This document shows, one piece after another, positions 23,701-35,997 of a stretch of DNA of 64,000 bases. A program made the position numbers and the translations under genes. This stretch comes from Hedera helix (lineage: Eukaryota; Streptophyta; Magnoliopsida; Apiales; Araliaceae): positions 15,213,098-15,277,097 of the forward strand of contig OX359266.1 of the NCBI GenBank assembly GCA_947179155.2. The letters run 5' to 3'. The notes beneath the pieces are model-generated. The model was not told where the DNA came from. It did no database searches and saw nothing but the letters and a program-made list of their open reading frames with translations. Every line of letters starts with the position of its first letter. Position 1 is the first letter of the stretch.

Positions 23701-26354
23701 TGTCCTATAATTTTCACGTCATTATTAATTAAATTATTAATTTAATTTCTAACGAGTTAGTTTTACGAGATTATTTAAATCTTTTTATGTGATTAATTAA
23801 TTACGTGATTAAATGATTATGTGATTAATTACTAGAATTAATTAAATGTGGTTACTAATATGCTATTAAATTAGTGAACAAACCCTAAAGTTTTAATATC
23901 AAAATAATTGATAAGTTTTCTATTAATTAAATATTTAATTAAATTGAATATAATGAGTTAATTAAATATAATAAATTAATTAATATGATTATTAATCAAT
24001 GTAAATAATGTGAAATATTACTAATAATATTTATTAGTCCATTTAGTAATTTAATACTAATGAGTTAGAGTATTTAATTATTTATTCAATCTAATTATTT
24101 ATTTAATCATGGATTGAATAATTAATGTGTAAATTATTAAATTAGCCAACATGGATCAATTAGTAGTCCAAGTGAAGAATAATAAAATTTGGCAAACTAG
24201 TAGCCCAAACAATTTAAAAGGAGCCCAATTGGTATTTTAAATAAAATCCAAAGCTAGAGTCCACTTGGAAAATAATTATGTAACTTATTAATTATTTAAA
24301 AAGTAAGCATATGACAATAATTTTGGGACCAAAAACAAATGCATCAGCCGAGCATGCTTGGGAGAGAGACAGAAAAATGATTTTTGTTTTTATTTTGGTT
24401 TATTTTTCCTTTATTTAATTATGGATTGATTGTTTGATTTTTTAAAATACATGGACCATCCCTCTTTTCACCTAATGTGTCATGTAGCCCATTTCTTGTG
24501 TAAGATTCCATCTAGGGGCATGGTCAATTATAGATATAATTATGTGTATCTATTATTTTTTTCAAGTATACTTGAAATGGTAGACATTACACTTCATTTA
24601 TTTTTCCAAGTTCCAAAAGAGAGAGTTTGAGAGCAAAGTATTTTGAGAGAGAGCAAGAGAAGGAGAAAAAGTTCTAAGCTAGTTCATGTCATCTTCTTAT
24701 ACTACCGATTTTGGAAGAAAAAGAAAAATAGCCATTAAATCAAGGTAATAGTTATTCTAAATCTAGTTTTGTTTTAAATTAAATAAACCAATATGTTAGT
24801 ATAAGCATGTTAATATAGTTAGTAATATTTATGTCATGCTTGAGTTTAGTATGCTTGGTTTGTATTTTGGTATATTTTATATGATAAAAACATGTGTTTG
24901 GTAGTATGTAAACAAGTCTCAAAATAATGACCAAAAATATTTTTTATAATATTTAGATTTAATGTTCTAATATTATAGAACATTAAATCATGAGAAAAAC
25001 AAAGTTTGGATCACTCAAAATGGTTATACACAAAAAATTATAATTTGTGGTAGTTTATGTGATGTAAAATTTTTTATAAAAAAAAATGATAATAAATCAT
25101 GAAAAATTAAATTTTCAGGTTATAAATTGATATTAAGTGATTGGTAATTTTTTTGAATTTTTATTGAGGATTTAAAGCTTACTTGATGGTATAATTTTTA
25201 TTAAAGTGTGTATTACCGGACACTGTTCACATTCTGCTGGAAGAAAAAAAATTTAGAACTGGCCGCGCAATGCGCGCATGCATGTTAGCCGCGGACGCGG
25301 AGCCAAACGACGTCGTTTGGCTCAGGCAAATTTTTACTCCACGCGTTATGCGTGGAAGTTGGTTGTCGGTTATTCAAAACGGTACCGTTTTGAGCCGTTC
25401 ATTTTGTTACGCGCGCAATGCGCGGTAGTAAAATTTTGGCAAAATTACCAGATTGCCCATCCGTTTATTTTTCTGCATAATTACTATTTTGCCCTCGGAT
25501 CAGTTTTCGGTTTAATTACAGAATTGCCATTCTGCATATTTTTAATTAATTTAAATGTTTAAAAATTAATTTAAAATTATAATAAAAATAATAATAATAC
25601 AAAAATGATATTTGGGATGATATTTTTCATTAAATTTAATATTTAAATATTTTAAATATTAATCTAGTTAGCTAAATCATGGTTAAGCTAAATAAATAAA
25701 TTTTTTATTATTTATTTATTATTGAAAGTGTTAATAATAAATAAAGGAGATAAATTAGCAATTATTATTTAATTCCTATTAAATAATAATTAAAGAGAGA
25801 TAAAATTTTTAAATTATTTTTTTTTAATATTATTAAATAATAAATAAGGATAATTAAGTAATTAATTATTATTTAATTAGCATTAAATAATGATTAACTT
25901 ATTAAATTAATAATTTATTATTTAGATAATAAATAAAGATAAATAAATTGATTTTTATTTAATCTTAAATAATAATTAAAATTTATTAAATAATTAATTA
26001 TTATTTAATTGACATTAGATAATAATTAAAGAGGATTAAAGTCAGTAAACTATTATTTAATTTCCTTAAATTAAATAATAAGTGAGGTTAATTACTTAGT
26101 TAATTATTAGTTGATTAATATTAAATTAAAGAACGTTGAAATTAAATCAATAATTATTTATTATTTTATTATTATTAAATAATAAGTAAGTACAATTAGT
26201 TATTATTTATTTTAAATAATAACTAAAATTAATTAATTAATTTCTATTTAATCAATATTAAATAGTAATTAAATAGAGATTGAGTGAATAAAATAATTTG
26301 AATTTAATTATGATTTAATTAAACAATTGTAATAAGTTGTTTAAGGGTTTAATA
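23701..26354 (+). mobile_element. Gypsy-family LTR, plus orientation, right end missing
   Basis: Begins TGTCCTATAATTTTCACGTC. Read on the plus strand it follows, block by block, the LTRs of the minus-strand gypsy element (33247-35922 and 55962-58536 in reverse), for example GTTTTACGAGATTATTTAAATC and AACAAACCCTAAAGTTTTAA. The expected LTR end (CCCGAATTTGGGGGCGTCA) is absent; near 26354 the sequence switches to the LTR of another element. No internal region accompanies it. AT-rich with one GC-rich palindrome island (25261-25436). No gene. Confidence 0.8.
25261..25436. repeat. Cluster of perfect palindromes in a GC-rich island of the LTR
   Basis: A 24 bp perfect palindrome at 25300-25323 (core CCAAACGACGTCGTTTGG), a 20 bp one at 25374-25393 (TCAAAACGGTACCGTTTTGA), a hairpin CCACGC-GTTAT-GCGTGG at 25339-25355, and CGCGCAATGCGCG-type strings at both edges, within 180 bases of otherwise AT-rich LTR. 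The LTR copy at 57930-58100 keeps the second palindrome but has lost half of the first. Confidence 0.9.
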
Positions 26355-29300
26355 AGTGTCACATAGGAATATTTTACATTCCTTCATGCTTATCTATGCA
26401 TTTAGCATTCTTTACCTTTAGCTTAACCGAAACTTCCGGTCTTCTCGTACTTTGCCTGCAATGTTATTTCATAGCAACAATGAGCACAAAGACCTAACAA
26501 GTCAATCAGATAACACCTTTCATGCTTGCAGTTTATATTCATGCGTCATGCATCCTTTACTTTACCATGTTATACATAAATGTCACGTATTGCATTTGAC
26601 AGTTAAAGCACATAGCTGCGCGGAGTGCACATTCCAAATATTTTACTATCACATAGTTCACGTAGAACAATTATTACATTTAAGTCTACAAAAACTTGCA
26701 TGGTCTTCATTTATTTACATAACATTTACGCTTCTTGTTCGTTCTTTCTATCTTTCCTCGTATCGGGTTACTAGTCCGAACTTTATCTGCCAACATTGCA
26801 CCTATATAACATTATAGGATCATAAGACTTAATATAACTTATCAAACTTTATCTATAATCGCTTAATCATTTATTTCTATTCATTTCACTTTTGATGTAT
26901 ATAACCTTATTCAGATTAATAATGCATCCTAGCTTGTCTCTGACCTAACACACAAGCATTACATTGCTTTTATATAGCTGTAGGTATATTATAGTATACC
27001 ATTTTCCGTTTTATTACCTTAATATCCTTTACCCTTGTTTACCTATACTGGTAATATCTTACCCCGATTGGGTCCTGCATAACCATAATATTGGTTCATG
27101 CATTGGTTACACACGTGTATGCTAAACCTTGCCATATAAACTATCTTTTATCTTTACATAACTTAACATGTAACACATTGTTCCTTTATACTTTAATCTT
27201 TACCACATTAATTATTTTAATCAATTTGTGGCTTATCATACATGTCTCTATCATTATGTATCAAAATATTTCATTTTGAATTTTTTTTTAAAAAAAATTC
27301 TTTTCTGTGAACAGTACTTCTTGCCCCGCGCAAGATGTTTAGTTCACAACATCTCGTTGGCTGCGAGATGTCCTCAGCCCAACTTCGCCCCGACCCTCCC
27401 TAAACTTGCCCCGACCAACTTCTTCAGCAGCATTGTTCCTCGACGCAATTCCAAGTGCAAAAGATCGCCCCGGCGCTGTGCTGCATTTTCTGAAAAATTT
27501 TCCTTTAAAATATCCATGCTATTTTTGGCCATTTTTTATAAACCTTTATTCCAACATGTCACATAACACATATAACATATAATTAACTTGCTTGGGCCTT
27601 CAAAACATTTAAAACTTTTCAAATGGTTTCATTTTTCAAATAGTTCATTTTAGGCATTAGAGAACGTTTTAAAGCGTTTAAAAATCCACAATTGTTGTCA
27701 TTGACACCAAATGACTTTCAAAACGACTCTAACACATATATTTACGTAAAACTTAGTTGTTTGACCTTATTAAACCATTAATTAACCAAAATGGCCAAAA
27801 ATCATACGTTGGTGGAATTTTGCCAAATTAAGAAATTTCACCCTTAAGCTCAACTTGAAATCTTTGACTCTATGCACTGCATACATTACCACATACACAT
27901 TTAGCCACTTTGTTTATTCACATAACTTCTATAAGCATCTTCTAATGCACTTTACAGATTATAATTTAGTCTATACATAAAGTATAGCCTAATATTGTAA
28001 CTTTCTATCACAAAACATACTTTACAACCTTTCATAAATCTTTTATGCTATCTATCATGAAATTTCTTCATGTACTAACAATGATCAATACCTTTAACTA
28101 GGTTTTCATCATTTCTAACAAAATATAACACATTATCATCTTTTAAATCATGATTTCAAGCCTTCAACATCAATATGAATAGTATATCACCTTTATTCTA
28201 CCAACTTAAGCCTAGGGTCTTATCATAATTCAATCAAGAAGCACATAAACTTACATAAACCTTACATCTACCCATTAATTCATGCATGACTATCCTTGTT
28301 CTTGAACTTAAGCACATAATAGATGAGTTTTAAAGCTTGAACATTCTTATACCTTTCGTGTGGCTCTTTTTCTCCTTACAATAAAGCTTGCTAAAGCTTG
28401 AGTCACTACGTTGATGACTAAATAAGCTTCTCTTGCTCACTTGCTATGGTATTCTTCAAGCCTTTTTGGTAAACCCTAGCTCTTCCTCTTCTTTCTCTCA
28501 AAACTTACTTTGCTAGCAACTTTGCTGAAAATTTGAAGTGAACTAAGTCTAATGCTTACAATATACATATATATAAGTCATATAATCTCCAACACTTAAC
28601 TCACATTGGTTAAGTTAACTCATACAAGGTTAAGGGCATTAAGGACATTTCTTATGATTAGCTAAGGATATAATGGTCATTATACCCTTCTAGGACACCA
28701 TACTCATTCTCCAAATGTTCAAGGGTAGCATGGTCATTACTCAATTTTCCTAAAGAATTTAATTCTCAATAAATCATACATTGCTCATTCCTTAACCAAT
28801 TCAAGTCCATTTCAATCCAAATTCGTTTCATTAGGTTTGAATTTCATTCTAGCATTAAATACTCTATAACCGTTTGTCCCATAACACTTATCGCACTTCA
28901 AAACATTAATTCGATCAATTACATACTCATCAATTTATCATTATGCTTAAATACATATCAATAAAATCTTAATTTACTACGAACCATTTCAGTTCCATAT
29001 TCAATCAATTCTAATTTATGACATCTCAATATAGTCGAATTGCTCATTTGTCTATAAATCTCTTCCTCGAAAAAGCAAATCTTACTCGAATTACTAAAAT
29101 CCATTCCTTTAATCATATAACTCATAATGTTTTCATTACGACTTCACTTATTTACTTAATACACATAATACTAATTTAAATCATTCTTGCATACAATTTC
29201 CTTTATACACATTCTCGGGGTTATTACATTCTGTAATTACACATCATAACATATGATTAGCTTCTTTCAATCCATAGATATCAATTTCTTTATAACTTCA

Positions 29301-29985
29301 AACCATTCAAACAATCAATATCCTTATTATTCCATAAATCCTTAATACGTCACTTAAGTCAACAGACCCATCCTTTAAACACATACAACTATACCTCACT
29401 TTCTCGTTCTCATACCCTCCTGTCTCCAGGCCTATTCATTGTGCTTGTTATTAATATTCATAACTAAGCATCAATTCACATACCTATCATTATTTCCTTT
29501 ATTCTCTAACTTTAATTCCTTCTTCCTTTATCAGATCAAATACATACACACATATTCATACGTTCAAGCTATTACCTGCTGACACAATAGTGTCCTACAC
29601 TGATTCCTTTCAAATTACCCTACTGTGGGTATTACAATCAATTATTCATTTTACATCTGTTATATTATCATTTAACCATCGAGATTCATTTTCCTTATAA
29701 TTTCATTATCTGATACATCACTATTGCACTTTAAATAACTAATTGATCCATAAACGTCTTATAGACCCTTATTCACACTAAGAGTCCTTCTGTACTAATT
29801 CAACGACATAGGTCCCTCTTTACCATTTCAACCACACAGGTCATTTCTAGCACATTGTTTAAATAATAATTTATATTTAATCAACTCTTACAACTTTCTG
29901 ACATTCAATACCAGGTTTTACTGCTAATTATTATTTAATTAACTAAGATTCTTAATTAGCATTTATGTAAAAATCTAGGATGTCA
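26355..29985 (-). mobile_element. 3' LTR of a non-autonomous LTR element (copy 1), one end truncated
   Basis: On the minus strand the LTR begins TGACATCCTAG at 29985, next to a purine tract. Its other end is cut at about 26355 by the neighbouring LTR. The stretch 26355-26990 recurs at 32625-33243 (for example TTTACCTTTAGCTTAACC and CATTTAAGTCTACAAAAACT-type blocks), which identifies the pair as LTRs of one element. About 3.6 kb is present. No coding region; plus-strand ORFs here are antisense and not conserved as proteins. Confidence 0.7.
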
Positions 29986-31979
29986 TATTCACCCCTCCTT
30001 CAAAAAATTCCGTCCTCGAAATTGCTATGTACTCATTCCTTATTCAATTACAACTTTCTTATCTCTTTGCCTTCAATATATCACAACTAGGTTCTCAACT
30101 AACATTTACATTCACTCCTCTCTCTACCCATCTTACCCCTTTCTATCATTCATTTCAGGAGATTGGAATGTCTTTCAGCAATCTTCACAATTGTTCAATA
30201 ACTGTGAAACAGTATGAATAAATAGTAGTGAACTTTTCCTTTAAACATAAAACATTTTTGCTTTCAAACAAACTTTTACTTTTGCTGAGGGGTCACAAAG
30301 ACTATGAATACGTTAAGAATATTAATAATCACAAAGACTGAGAATATTCATGGGTCATAAGACCAAGAACATGAGTTACAATGCAACCACGTCATTATTC
30401 TTCCCTGGCCTATTGGTACGCCAGGTGATCAGCCTATTGTACCCTTTTTCCTTGGCTTTTTGGGTTGAACCACGTTAACTTACCCACATATCATATCCCC
30501 TTTTTCAGGTTTGTTCGTCTCAGACTTTAAAAATATTTTCCTTTATCCATTTCTGGATTTAAAATATTTACTCATTTCTTTAGCAAAATGGTCTAGCTGA
30601 AACAAATGGCATAGACTTACATCATTAAACCGTTCATACATTGCAAACTTAAAAATTTTTAGAAATTTATTTTCACCATGACTTCATCACATTACATTAT
30701 GTAATGATGTATCAGTAGTTCATATTCCCACCTCCACATCTTTGCTACCATGCTCTGAGAATTCCATCATTGGCTCAAAATTTGAATTTATTTTCATAAG
30801 CTAAAAAGAAAAACTTTTTAAAAGGCTTCATAATACCGCACTATCTTAGCAGTACGTTAAGAATTCAGTCATTTCAAGACTTCATAATACCGCACCGTCA
30901 TAGAAGTATGTTGAGAATTCTGTCATTTTATCATTCCACATCACATTCAACAGTGTGACAATAATTTCATAAATATATTTTGAAATTTTTAAATAACTCT
31001 TGCTTAGTCGAATCAATTGGCATAGACCATAAATCAAGGAATTTTAAAAATTTGATTTGATACTTGAACAAAACATTTCAATGCACTAAAGTGCGAGAAT
31101 AAACACATTTTAAAACATCGATGGTCTAGCAAAGTTAGAAGAGTGGATTGCCTACCCAATCCTAATTGCCTTTCATTTGCTTCCTTTACTCATTACATAA
31201 TAATTATACCTTTTTCCTATTTCCTTAACCTTAATCTCTGAGAACTATTTCTCTCAACTTATGGCTCTCTTTTCTAATCCCCCCCACCCCATGTTCATAA
31301 ACTTGCCACGCATTTGGGCTCAGGAACTTACCACAATTATATGGTTTGAGGAGTTTATCCTAGTCAGACCAAAATCATCCATTCGCTAAGAGGCTCCACC
31401 ACACAATTATGAGTCACGAACTTACCATGCATGTGAGTTTTCAGAACACACAATTAACCTTAATCATTATCACTTCCTATGTATCAGGTACATATAGAAG
31501 AAAAGAATCACATTCTCAACATACATAACCGATACCATGATGCTGTATCTCCACTGATTATCATTATAGGAAGCTAAGTGGTCGTGAAACCAAGCACAAA
31601 TCCCTGCCCATACAAGGAAGTGTATAACTCAGCCGCTACCATGAGTCCTCAATGAAAGATCCCACATACCCTAACATTTTCTTAACTTTTCCTTTACCTT
31701 TTATTAACCTGATACGAATTTCATCAATTCATATCTTATAATTCACAACTCATCAAGAGTCCATTTATCTTTGATCATTTAAGATCATTTAACCCTTTAC
31801 CATGTCTCATTATCTTATCTTAAGATATCATTTGCCACTTCTTAATTCTTAATCCTGAATTCCCAAAATTTATTTCTTTTTTACTTAACTCCTCTAGAGT
31901 TCATTTCCTTTTTCCCACAAAAGTCACAGCCTAAGGTATTTTTACCTAAGGTCTATAACCCATCAGCTCTGATACCAAT
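29986..31979 (-). mobile_element. Internal region of the non-autonomous element, no gag or pol
   Basis: Bounded on the minus strand by a primer-binding site TGGTATCAGAGC (31977-31966, complementary to initiator tRNA-Met) next to the 5' LTR, and by a polypurine tract (30001-29989) with a hairpin AATTTCG-AGGA-CGGAATT (30023-30006) next to the 3' LTR. Only about 2 kb lies between and I see no gag, protease, RT or integrase on either strand. This is the plan of a large retrotransposon derivative that depends on proteins from another element. The pre-PPT hairpin suggests its helper is the gypsy family seen elsewhere in this window. Confidence 0.7.
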
Positions 31980-33246
31980 TGTAACACACTGAAATCCCAA
32001 CATTCCTTATTCATTTCTAATTACATCTAGATAGCATAATTATTAATCTTAAAATCATATTATATAATCATAAAGCATCTTAACGGCGATTTCATGCGTT
32101 AATAGAAAACCTTTAACCTTTAAAATCATTATTTGACTATAATGCGGTCTATAAATCTGTTTATTTATCTTACACTCATAACATATCTCAGGATTGTAAC
32201 GCTCACGTACTATTCATTAGAACTTAGGTCAGACATTTATTAATTGTGACCTAGTCCATTACAATTATCAGAATCAGATATATTATGATTTACATAACAT
32301 AATCCGTGAATAAATTTTCATCATTAAACTATGCATACATAACCCTACTTGTTTATGCTTGTTCCATACATAATCCTGTTTACATACATCTGTACCATAA
32401 ATACGAGTTTAATACATATAAAACTCGACTAACAATAATACATTAATCTTACATCGTTACAACCTTTCTTTGAATAATACATACATGCACATTTATTTCT
32501 ATGGATTTACAAACCATTCATTCTTTATTACTATCATGGTTTAACATTAGAATCAGGCCATTACATAACTTATACATGTACAAATTTGTACTCATCTACT
32601 TCATTTATATATATATCACACATATGAATATTTTACATTCCTTCATTCTTATCTATGCATTTAACATTTTTTACCTTTAGCTTAACCATAACCTCTGGTC
32701 TTCTCGTACTTTACTTGAAATGTTAGTTCATAGCAAGAGTGAGTACAAAGGCTCAGCAAGTCAATCAAATAACACCTTTCATGCTTGCAGTTTATATTCA
32801 TACGTCATTCATCTATTACTTTACCATGCTATGCATAAATGTCACATATTACATTTAACAGTTAAAGCACATAGTTGCACGGAGTGCACATTTCAAATCT
32901 TTTACTATCATATAGTTCACGTAGAACAATTATTACATTTAAGTCTGAAAAAACTTGTCTGATCTTCATTTATTTACTTAACCTTTACGCTTCTCGTTCG
33001 TTCTTTATATCCTTCCTCGCATCGGGTTACTAGTCCGAACTTTATCTGCCAACATTGCACCTATATAACATTATAGGATTATAAGACTTAATATAACTTA
33101 TAGAAACTTTATCCACAATCGCTTCACCATTTATCTATATTCATTTTACTTTTGATGTATTATACCTTATTTAGGTTAATAATACATCCTAACTTATCTC
33201 CGACCTAACACATAAGCATTACAATGCTTTTATATTGTTGTAGGTG
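31980..33246 (-). mobile_element. 5' LTR of the non-autonomous element (copy 2), interrupted
   Basis: On the minus strand it ends in CAGTGTGTTACA directly before the primer-binding site. It matches the other LTR from 32625 on. At 33246 it stops abruptly where the minus-strand gypsy element begins. The missing part should resume beyond that element, outside the window. Confidence 0.72.
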
Positions 33247-35922
33247 TGACGCCCCCAAATTCGGGTCCTAATTACTCGAATCTGGTCATCACGATCTAAT
33301 ACGAACATCCACTACTAAACTACATACAATAACTAAATGCGAAATAATAAACATATGTTGTTTATGCAAAAGGTGATACTAGTCCCAAGATACGGTAACC
33401 TTATAACAAAAGTACACAAATACCCTTAATAAAGTACTTAGGGTTTATATTACATAACAAGAAATTTAGCTAACTAAAAGTCTGCAACTTGAAGTCTATT
33501 ACTTCATCTTTCCCTTACCCTTGTTCTTCCCAGAAGTGTCGGGTTTCACTGCAATAAGGTTCATGATATAGCAAAGGTGAGCAACTAGTTTGCTCAACAA
33601 GTTTTAAATATCAATGAGAGACAATATATCATGAATAAAATGAATAGCTGAAACAATTCAACAATATGAATAACATAAGCAAGAATAATGATTTGCTTTT
33701 AGAATCAAGATAGTCAAGTAGACTATGAACTAAAAACTTTCACTGGAGTCAATAGCTGGTTGGCCCAATGATTACTATAAAAAATACGTACTTGAGGGGA
33801 TCAGCCTCTCGTACACTATGTGTATGCATAACATTTAATATTTGTGTTTTGTACCTAATATTAGATACAAGGTACTCCCCTATAATAGAGGGGTGTTCAT
33901 CGTAGTCCAAGAATCCGCACCTTCAATGATTTGGATAGCTTTTAAAATCTTTAACATAAATGTCTAGCCGAACAATGGCTTAGACCTACTTTGAACAGTT
34001 CTTTAAACAATAGAACGTTAAATAAGGTACAAGTCAAAGACTGTACAAGCTCAAGTGTACCAAGTGCGAATAACAATAACATCGATATGGAATAATTGTA
34101 AAGTAATTAAATCACTTAAAGCGTGATTGAAATTACAGTTTAAGCTTACATAAATAACTTGCTCAATGAAATGAGTTTAGAGATGAGGAACTTGTCTGTC
34201 TGCTCAGCTACAACAAACACGTTTTAATTAAATGGCTTTGAATGACCTAACATTAATCAAGTCTGTCAAACAATTAGTACATCGTATGCTGGCACGTTTG
34301 TACGCTTACTATGAACTTATCTAATAAATCAGTCTAACACATAATTCACATCATTTGACATACTAACATTAACCCTATAGACACGTAATCACACTTAGGT
34401 TAATGATTTAATAACGTAGGAGTATTCATCCTAAGTATTAAACACTAAAGGAAACTTTAAACAATTTAATATAATTGTATAATTGGTGAATTATTAAATA
34501 CTTTATATTTAATTAACTATTTCTTTAATTAATTACTATTTGTTATTAGTTAAAAAGTAATTAATCAACTAACTTTAGTCATTAATTAGTTATAAATAAT
34601 AACTAATTAATCTTACCTAAATAATTAGTTTATTTATTTAAATGCTTCTTAATTATTATTTAATCCTAATTAAATAATAATTAATTAATTAACCTTACAT
34701 TTCTTTAATTATTATTTAATAATAATTAATTACTTAATTATCCTTATTTATTATTTAATATAAATAATAAATAATAAATACTACTAATACACGTTACTAA
34801 CTATATTAACATGCTTATACTAAAATGTTGATTTATTTAATCCAAAACAAAGCTAGATTTAAAATAACTATTACCTTGTTTTAGTGACTACTTTTCTTTT
34901 TCTTCCAAAATAGGTGGTGAATGGCATGAACAAAACTAGCTTCTCCTTCTTCCCTTTTAATCTCTCAAAATATTTACTCTTACAAGGATTTTTTTTCTTT
35001 CTACCTTCTCTCTAGAACTTGAACAATGAGGTAAGAGAAAATGTCCAACACTTGATACAAATAATCTAAGTATTTAGTTTATAGATATAAAATATATATC
35101 TTTATAATTATAGCCATCATGAAGCTAGTATGCTTACTTGCACAAGAAATGGACTTAAGGACTTAAGTAGTTAAAAAGAGGGACGGTCCATATACTATAT
35201 AAAAACAATACAAGCAACCATAATTAAATAAATGAAAAAATAAAAAATATCATTTCACTCTCTCTCTCTCTCTCTCCTATACAAGGCTAATGGCATGGAT
35301 TGGTGTCCTAAAAAAATTGTAACATGTACTCCTTTAATAAATAATAAATTACACAATTAATTCCAAGTGAGCTTATGCTTTGGACTTCATTCAATACCCA
35401 ATGGACTCCTATTAAATGACTTGGACTATTATTTAAACAAGTCCACTTAATTTATTATTGGACTATTTAATATAACCCAATGATTGGTTATTAATTTTGT
35501 TACACATTAATTACTCAACCCATGATTAACTAAATAATTGAGTTGACTAAATAATTAAATACTCAAACTCATTAGTATTAAATTACTAAATGGACTAGTA
35601 AATATTATTTTTTATATTTCGCATTGTTTGTATCATATTAATTAATGTACAAAATTTAATTAACTCATTATATTCAATTTAAGTGAATATTCAATTAATG
35701 AACAACTTATCAATTCTTTTGATATTAAAACTTTAGGGTTTGTTCACTAATTTAATTAAATTATTAGTAACTCCCTTTTCATTAACTCTAGCAATTAATC
35801 ACATAATTATTTAATCACGGAATTAATTAATCACACAAAAAGATTTAAATAACCTCGTAAAACTAACTCGATAGAAATTAAATTAATATTTTAATTAATA
35901 ATGACGCAAAAATTCTAGGACA
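33247..35922 (-). mobile_element. 3' LTR of the minus-strand gypsy element
   Basis: On the minus strand it starts TGTCCTAGAATTTTTGCGTC (35922) and ends CCCGAATTTGGGGGCGTCA (33247), a clean TG...CA pair over 2,676 bases. It pairs with the LTR at 41315-41492 plus 55962-58536. Compared with that copy and with 23701-26354 it lacks about 1 kb including the GC-rich palindrome island. No gene inside. Confidence 0.85.
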
Positions 35923-35971
35923 TTAGATTCTCCCCCCCCCCCCCCCTTATAAAAATTCCGTCATCGGAATT
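35923..35971 (-). promoter_or_regulatory. Polypurine tract (15-base G run) and pre-PPT hairpin
   Basis: On the minus strand: hairpin AATTCCG-ATGA-CGGAATT (35971-35954), then ATAAG and a run of 15 G (35946-35932), then AGAATCTAA and the LTR. Same arrangement as at 1216-1251. Confidence 0.78.
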
Positions 35972-35997
35972 GTAAAATAAGGTCACTCAAATAAAAA

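Noticed and set aside
25278..25562. 94-codon ORF starting in the palindrome island
   Set aside because: Lies across palindromes in an LTR, not kept in the copy near 58 kb, and has no domain.
26452..26817. ORF shared with 32720-32962
   Set aside because: Both lie in duplicated LTR sequence and run antisense to the element; similarity is explained by LTR duplication, and the second copy is already truncated.
31966..31977. tRNA-Met gene fragment
   Set aside because: Only 12 bases complementary to the tRNA 3' end, next to an LTR end: a primer-binding site, as at 41299 and 49747.
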